Position numbers and translations under genes: made by a program
Part shown: positions 58,371-64,000 of the stretch, piece by piece
Position numbering within the stretch: the stretch's first letter is position 1
Layout: every line of letters begins with the position of its first letter
The notes under the pieces: model-generated
The model's database searches: none
The model's input: only the letters and a program-made list of their open reading frames with translations
What the model was told of the DNA's origin: nothing
Source of the DNA: Irpex lacteus
Lineage: Eukaryota > Basidiomycota > Agaricomycetes > Polyporales > Irpicaceae
Assembly: GCA_001986395.2 (NCBI GenBank)
Contig: MQVO02000002.1
Coordinates: forward strand, 2,790,001-2,854,000
Length of the DNA stretch: 64,000 nt
Direction of reading: 5' to 3'

Positions 58371-60815
58371 CTACAGTGGGTCTGCCTCGATCGCATACAC
58401 ATCTTCGTTCTCAAAGACAAACCGATGGATCTCTGTAGCTCCGGTAGGATGCACAGCGTTGCTATGAAGCTCGTGAACTATGACATGCCAATCATGCACT
58501 TGCCCCGGGCCACCGGTCGGCGCTGCCAGTGGTCCTGGACCTGTTGCCAATGGAGCCGTTGACTTCTTCGGCCGTGGCGTAAACACCCGCGGTAGACTCT
58601 CGAGAAAGACTGATAGTTCCCCTCCATAAACTTCCCACCATATCCAACTCGGCTGAAGCACTTGACGAATCTTGTCAGCGCCAATGGGGCCATATGAAGC
58701 CAGGTCGAGTAGTAAGCTGTCGTCAAGAATTGCTGATGGGCAGAGGAGTGAGTAGGTGTGTTGAACCTTGTATATACTTGTTCGCCAGGCCATTAGTTTG
58801 CGTACGGTTGCGATATCCGGCAGTCCCTTCTTGAGTGAGCCGGTTTTCTTCGGTGGTGCGTACTTTCCAGGCCGAGTGCGGTTGAAGAGCGTGAGTGCAC
58901 AGATATCGCAGCATGCAATTCCGGAGGTGCACGGTTCTATTCCAAATGTTGACTTGTCAGTGTGACGAAGGTGATCTCAGGTTATATGGACTCACCGAGT
59001 GTATTGGGGTCATTCTCGAAGACCTCCGCCCATACCTTGCGTCTACACTGCACACTTTGCACAAACACAAGCAGCCCTTCGTCATCTCTATCAGGGCTGA
59101 ACTGAGGCTGCGCTCCGGTTGGCGGTGCATCTTCGCGCTTGGAACTTCCGCGTGCGACCCCGTGAACAACAGCGTATGCCTTGAGTGCGGCCTCCTGTGC
59201 TCTTGTTCTTCGTCCAATGGTAGGTACAGTTCCGGCGCCCTCTGAGTCAACACCAGTGCTTGAAGTGTTCGTCTTACCACCCGGTTTCACTTTCTTCGTT
59301 CGTTGGCGCCGTTTAGTTGTAGAGGCTTCAGGAGTAGAGACGAGATCGACTTTGTACACCGAAGGTTCAACTAGAAGGACAGCCAAGCCAGTTTTCCCGC
59401 GACCTCGAGCAGCACGTTGGATGAAACTTGACAATGTCGACAGCAGCTTCCATTGTACAACAACATCGACGTCTGGAATGTTGATACCCTATCGTTCCAA
59501 CGGTCAGTGAACTCTATCAGAGACTGATGTGGTGTTCGCTTACCATCCCCGCTGCATCTGTGCATACTAGGATACGTATATTCCCTTCGCGGAATTTTGC
59601 CATAGCAATATTGCGGTATTCCTTGGAGAGGGTAGCATTGAAAGGTCGGATAATACCAGGTTCAAGTGAAGAGCACTGTGTAGTGCCACAACAAGTAGAT
59701 GGTGAAATGGGGTCTGATGGCGGACGAGGCTGTAAACGGCTCTTGAGAAGCGAAGAGAGATGATCGATGATCTGAGAGCCGGTGTTTATGTCGTCAACGT
59801 AGAAATAGGTTTTAGGGATGTCGGTATGACAGCGGATCGTTGTAGGAATGATGAAGTCAAGGTCGGCAAAGGAGACGAGAGGATGCTCGCACGCTCGTAC
59901 AACAATAGAGACGTTCAGACGGTCATTACCCTCGTTCCGAAACTGTGATGCGTGCTTGGCGGAATGAAGCTTGCTACAGATGTCGCGGCGCACGCGGCCA
60001 GTCAATGTGGCAGTCATAGCAATAACTGGGGTACCTCGGGGCAAGAACGCACGGACGATACCAAACGACCCGTACTTCTTGCGGAAATCGGCTCCCCATA
60101 GTGAGACGCAGTGTGCTTCGTCTACGACGAAGGAGATAATTTGTTGGGAGAATGTAGGATTTCGTAGAAGCCGATTTATGAAGGTACGGGACTGAAGCAT
60201 TTCAGGGGATGCTATCACTACTTGGTATTTCAGCGCAAGTATATCCTACAGAGTGGGGAGCGGATCAGCCATCCAATACTGAAGATACCAAGTATGTTCG
60301 AAACAGACCTTAATTACCAAAGGGGATAGAGCACCGTTCGCACTATGAATTGCAATAGCATTGAGTTTAAACTCCTCGCGGAATGTAGTGACCTAAGAAT
60401 TGTTGCAAATGTTGAGCAACGAGCTTTGAGTGTTTATCAAGCTGCAGTTGAATTTTACACGTACCATGTCCTCTGCCAATTGGATCAGCGGTACAGACAA
60501 CAAAGTAATCATTCCCTCACTGCGCGGTGAGGCATGAGGTCCCGCTGCTATGACTGTCTTTCCCGCACCCGTTGGAGCCTGAATCACCGTGTCAACACCC
60601 TCCAATTGTGCACGAATACCAGTGAGTTGAAACAGGCGAATAGTCTGGCTGTCGTCCCATCTGTATCGTGTTGACATCACTTTGATCAGGTCTGCCACTT
60701 CTTCATTTGTTAGTGTACTTGTATTTCGTGATACCGCAGGTCTTGTCTTATGTAGTCGGTTACGCCTCTTCTGTCCTTTACGAGAGTTATGGACATGTGC
60801 GCGAGGATGAGGCAT
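58371..60815 (-). CDS. RecQ-type DEAH helicase
   Basis: Start taken at the reverse-strand ATG at 60815 (MPHPRAHVHNSRK); an upstream in-frame ATG at 60923 is less likely. Motif I APTGAGKT lies at about 60590, then introns at 60395-60463 and 60247-60310. Motif II is DEAH (about 60120, FVVDEAHCVSLWG, the RecQ-like form), motif III MTATLT (about 60015). After an intron at 59495-59543, CTDAAGMGINIPD, VVQW and FIQRAARGRGK cover motifs V-VI. A Cys-rich knot (CTSGIACCDIC, about 58923) may be the zinc-binding subdomain. The C-terminal ~250 residues are family-specific, and the TAG is at 58373-58371. It should be an ATP-driven 3'-5' DNA helicase. It is divergent from the DUF6589-like gene. RecQ-like genes are amplified in some agaricomycetes, so it may be part of a mobile or subtelomeric family. 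Confidence 0.85.
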
Positions 60816-60974
60816 GGATGGACTCGGAGGTAGTGGTAGTGAGCAATAAACCCACTTACTTGAGGCTGACAAAATAAAGTAAGAAAACTGCCCGCGCGTG
60901 CGACATGATCGACGAGCTCTCAACTAAACTACCCTCCTCACAACTCTCTGTCAAGCTGCCCAGACGGCTACTAG
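60816..60974. promoter_or_regulatory. Putative bidirectional promoter between RecQ-like and DUF6589-like genes
   Basis: Only 159 bases separate the two divergent start codons. No clear TATA box was seen; pyrimidine-rich tracts (CTCAACTAAACTACCCTCCTC, shown in part) lie before the forward ATG. Shared regulation is inferred from spacing alone. Confidence 0.45.
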
Positions 60975-63067
60975 ATGGCTGAGCCATCGTCTCCACTCTC
61001 TTCATTACGCTCCTCGTCACCTACCCAGGTAATACCAACCACCCCTCCACAGCCGCGGAAGTACACCAATGAGGAACTTGCCGCCGCTTTCCTTGGAAGC
61101 GATGATTCATACCGCCCGACACCAAAGATCCAACGACGTGCTTTGACTTTGAAAAATGCAGCTACAAAACGTCTAAATACTATTGCTCAGGAAAGAGAGG
61201 TACGGCGGGCCCAGTCAGCAACTGCCTATTTGCCCCCACTTCCCGCTCTGTTTGGATTTCACGGTAAGAGCCAGATTCAAGTGCATATCATGACGGTAAC
61301 ATACACTGATGCAACACTTCATAGACCCGAACGGCAGTACCAAACCTGGAGCTAGTGTGCTGTCAGCTGCAGCAGATCCCGTAGCCTCGTCTGCCAACAG
61401 CGACTCAGAGACTGAGTCACCAGAACTAGCCGGTGACGATGACGGTTCCCGTACTCTAGGCGACAACAAGAATAAATGGACCTACGTTGCAAGCGTTGCG
61501 GACGAGGTCTTCGCTATTCTTGACAGCCGTGGGGTTTCGTGGGGTACACTGGTGGAGTATATTGCAGATCCCAGCTCAAAGCAAGGTAGACGTCGTTGGT
61601 ACGGATTCTTCAAGAGTGGCCCCCAGGTTCGTCGGGTGTTGAACTATTGGCTATCATCCCGAAATGGTGGCCGACACACTCTTCGCGAATGGGCTGTGGG
61701 ATACGTCAGCAAGCTAATCAATAAAGAAGCCAACTCTGTTACGAATAGCGGACTTTTGAAGTCACGGAATAAGAATGTCGACAGCTCCTTCGTTCTAGGG
61801 TTTGACTTACCGCAACTCTACGATCAGCTGCAAGGGTTATGCCCGGTTATGGCGGGGGTAATAAAGGCATTCTGTACGACACATCGTCAGACGAAGAGTA
61901 AAAACGAGCATTCAAAAAAGAAACAGCGCACAGTACGTATCCAGCGATATTTCATGGACTCATATTGATCTATGTATATAGCGCATGTTTGCTACGTTCC
62001 TCGATCTACTTGGTCAGCGCAGTCAACAGAATAGTTGGTCAAAGCACCTATTCGGACTCTACTTATTTGCCACCGGGACTCAACGGCAGACGATTGCAGT
62101 ATTGTCGAGCTGGGGTGTTTGCAGTAGTTATTCAACTCTGGCAGGGACGCAAGTATCAGCAATATCGACAGACGAATCATCATCGCGCCACACACCCGTA
62201 GACTCAGAGACAAATCTTGAAGTAGCCTCGACACCTACTACATCCGCTATAACCATTGATACACCTCCTGCCATGGGAGATTTTGATAATATGGAAGTCG
62301 ACGAGGAAGAAGCGCAAGGAGAGGACACCGTGTTCGAGTCGGAAGCCAGCATGACCAGTGATTCAAACTCCGATCACGATGAGCCTGAGTTCATCGAACT
62401 GGAATACGAGAGCGGTAGCGATCACGATGAACATATGAACATTGACGTTCCTAGGGAGGTAGTAAGCATTTGCAATGGATTTCTGAGCGGATTTCTCACT
62501 CATTGTCTTCAGACTCCGCTGCACATTGGCATGGTAGAGGATGACTGGGATGACTTGGGAGAACCTTTCCCTACGAGATCAGAAGATGAAGGTAAGTCCC
62601 TAACAATGACATCCTATACAACTTACCTAGTCAAACATAATTCAGACATAATGGTGGACTCAGAAGAAGAGGTTCAAGGACGATGCGCGGCGTTGCTGGC
62701 TGAGAGTGATGGGATTTCGGTGTCCAAACAAACAATCACCCACAAGCCAGCAATCTCCCAGGATGCGATCAACCCATCCGTGACCGCTACTCTTGGTCGT
62801 ACGCATGGCAAGAAAACTGAGGGGCTTGTCTGTCGACTATCCAAAGCCTGTTGTCACGCAGCGCAACAAGCAGCTCAGTCTCACGATGTTGCCCACGTCT
62901 ACAACAATATTAACTTCATGTTCAAAGCCGCCAAACAGATAGTTGGACGAAAGGACTCACAAGAAAATGGGACTTGCGCGACAGCTATACGGCTCATCAA
63001 CGCTTCTCTCGACGACATGCGAACTGCCGATCTCACTTCAAATATGAAGCAGGCCTCTGCGCTGTAG
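60975..63067 (+). CDS. DUF6589-like protein, 3'-truncated
   Basis: The ATG at 60975 starts MAEPSSPLSSLRSSS. Introns at 61264-61320 and 61930-61980 restore the frame, with further possible introns near 62455-62515 and 62592-62645. The middle has WGTLVEYIADPS and VLNYWLSSRN, then a YLFATGTQRQTIAVLS, GVCSSYSTL block. Near the end comes VYNNINFMFKAA, then GRKDSQENGTCAT, which from memory matches the DUF6589 family widespread in basidiomycetes, where the first part usually reads YDNIN. Members are normally much longer and continue well past this motif; here translation stops after QASAL. The C-terminal half is therefore missing, probably through insertion or deletion at about 63.06 kb. The function of the family is unknown to me; many copies are repetitive, so a transposon origin is plausible. 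Confidence 0.65.
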
Positions 63068-64000
63068 CGCGCCAATATTGATTGGCACACAACAAAAGTA
63101 TAATAGCAAGCTTCAGCATGTACAACTAAGCCTGCCAAACAAGTACAAACAAGATTCAGAACATGTGATAGACATGGGAGCTTATTAATATGAAGACAAA
63201 CACATGCAAACAAGACCTGACAAAGCAAGTAGATACACAACAAATTGCTTAGTCACCCTCATTCGGCTTTGTAATTGCATGAGTCAGCTCAGTCAGCATA
63301 TTACCAAGCATCCCCAATCACATTACCAAGCACCCGTAATCTGAAAACCAGCAGAGCATGGATAGCCAATCACCACCCTCTATCGGAATGATTCCAAAGC
63401 ACAATGTCAGCGGTTCGTCAGCATGACACAGCGATTCGTCAGCAATTGGTAAGTACTTTGTAAGCATTTGGCAGCGATTCGTAAGGATTCGTCATGGATT
63501 GGTGAGCGATTGGTGAGCGTACATGGACTGGAATGTATTAGTAAGGTTTCCTAAAGTAGCAGTAGCCGAAAGGCATAAATAGCGGACGAACAGTAGAGTA
63601 ACTTCATGCAATGTACAGCCTGTTGATTTAGTGTCTCTCGTGCAGACAAGCGTAGTCTGCCTGTTCTGAATATAACCAGCCAGCTAGAAAGTCTAGCTAC
63701 TGCTTATCATCTTACCTCGTACTAAGTCCTGCTTGGAGGTTTCGGTAAACCATTCCAAGAGGCGCAGTGTTCTGAACGTCAGTCACTGTTGGATAGTGTC
63801 TCCGGTCTCGTAAGTATCGTCTCTGTTATAGCTTACCATAAGGGTGCGCACAGACCAGCGTAGTTTCCCTACGCCCCTTCGTAAGGCTATTCTCTTGGTT
63901 ATTGACTAACCTCTTGTGTATTCCTTTGCCGAAGTCAGCATAAAGGGTGTGTATAGTCGACGTATAGACTTCCTACACTTCCTTAACTGATATTCCATTG
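63068..64000. repeat. Non-coding edge region with LTR-like traits
   Basis: No ORF of note. Repeated words GCGATTCGTCAGC, GATTGGTGAGCG and TTCGTAAGG cluster at 63405-63525, followed by a TATA-like GGCATAAATAGCGG (63573-63586) and a pyrimidine-rich leader with two related blocks, CAGACAAGCGTAGT and CAGACCAGCGTAGT. This arrangement fits the U3-R part of an LTR, but only one copy is in the window and no primer-binding site is visible. Confidence 0.3.

Noticed and set aside
1..64000. CRISPR array, bacterial operons or rRNA genes
   Set aside because: No regularly spaced direct repeats with unique spacers, no rRNA cores, and all genes show eukaryotic introns.

Overview
The window looks like a transposon-rich stretch of a basidiomycete genome, probably an agaricomycete. 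The protein-coding genes are split by many short (about 45-70 nt) GT-AG introns. The mobile elements are types I know from agaricomycetes: Helitrons, hAT elements and Mutator-like elements with a GCM-type zinc finger. I also recognise a protein resembling the DUF6589 family and a RecQ-type helicase. No rRNA gene and no convincing complete tRNA gene was seen. All family calls rest on motifs read by eye.

Layout. 0.1-14.2 kb: a short hairpin repeat, then a large unrecognised host-like gene (462-5708). A reverse-strand gene follows whose two halves (about 9.6-8.8 kb and 6.64-5.80 kb) are separated by a Helitron2-like insertion (6644-8752). Next come an acidic, lysine-rich multi-exon gene (9708-12700) with sixteen consecutive phase-2 introns, and an F-box-like gene (12881-14158). 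14.4-22.3 kb: an open Helitron replicase/helicase carrying a chromodomain between Rep and helicase and a ubiquitin-protease-like domain at its C-terminus. 22.3-25.1 kb: AT-rich Helitron-related sequence with an imperfect inverted repeat. 25.1-28.2 kb: a hAT transposon (hAT-1) cut at its 5' side by a Helitron terminus.

28.2-39.75 kb is one Mutator-like (MULE/GCM) transposase gene. It runs GCM-type zinc finger, DDE transposase, USP-like cysteine protease, PHD finger, Tudor/PWWP-like segment and C-terminal tail. A complete 5,765-bp hAT element (hAT-2, 33153-38917) interrupts it with a perfect 8-bp target duplication, and hAT-1 seems to have removed its N-terminus. hAT-2 carries two small extra genes besides its transposase. 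The inferred order of events is MULE first, then the two hAT insertions, then the Helitron junction against hAT-1.

39.8-58 kb: one further unknown gene (42724-40633, reverse), a decayed relative of its N-terminal part (about 43.62-43.96 kb), and a graveyard of small repeats. These include a 175-bp tandem repeat, a 365-bp inverted-repeat element, a 539-bp hAT MITE, a 274-bp TA-flanked MITE, several Helitron2-like copies, and a 1,300-bp CACTA-ended foldback element with 618-bp arms. 58.4-63.1 kb: a RecQ-like helicase gene (reverse) divergent from a DUF6589-like gene whose 3' part is missing, sharing a 159-bp intergenic region. 63.1-64 kb is non-coding with some LTR-like traits.

The most interesting signal is that two unrelated transposons, a Helitron and a MULE less than 10 kb apart, both carry a C-terminal USP-fold protease-like domain, and both also carry a chromatin-reader module (chromodomain; PHD finger). 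This suggests repeated recruitment of deubiquitinase/deSUMOylase and chromatin-reading functions by fungal transposons.
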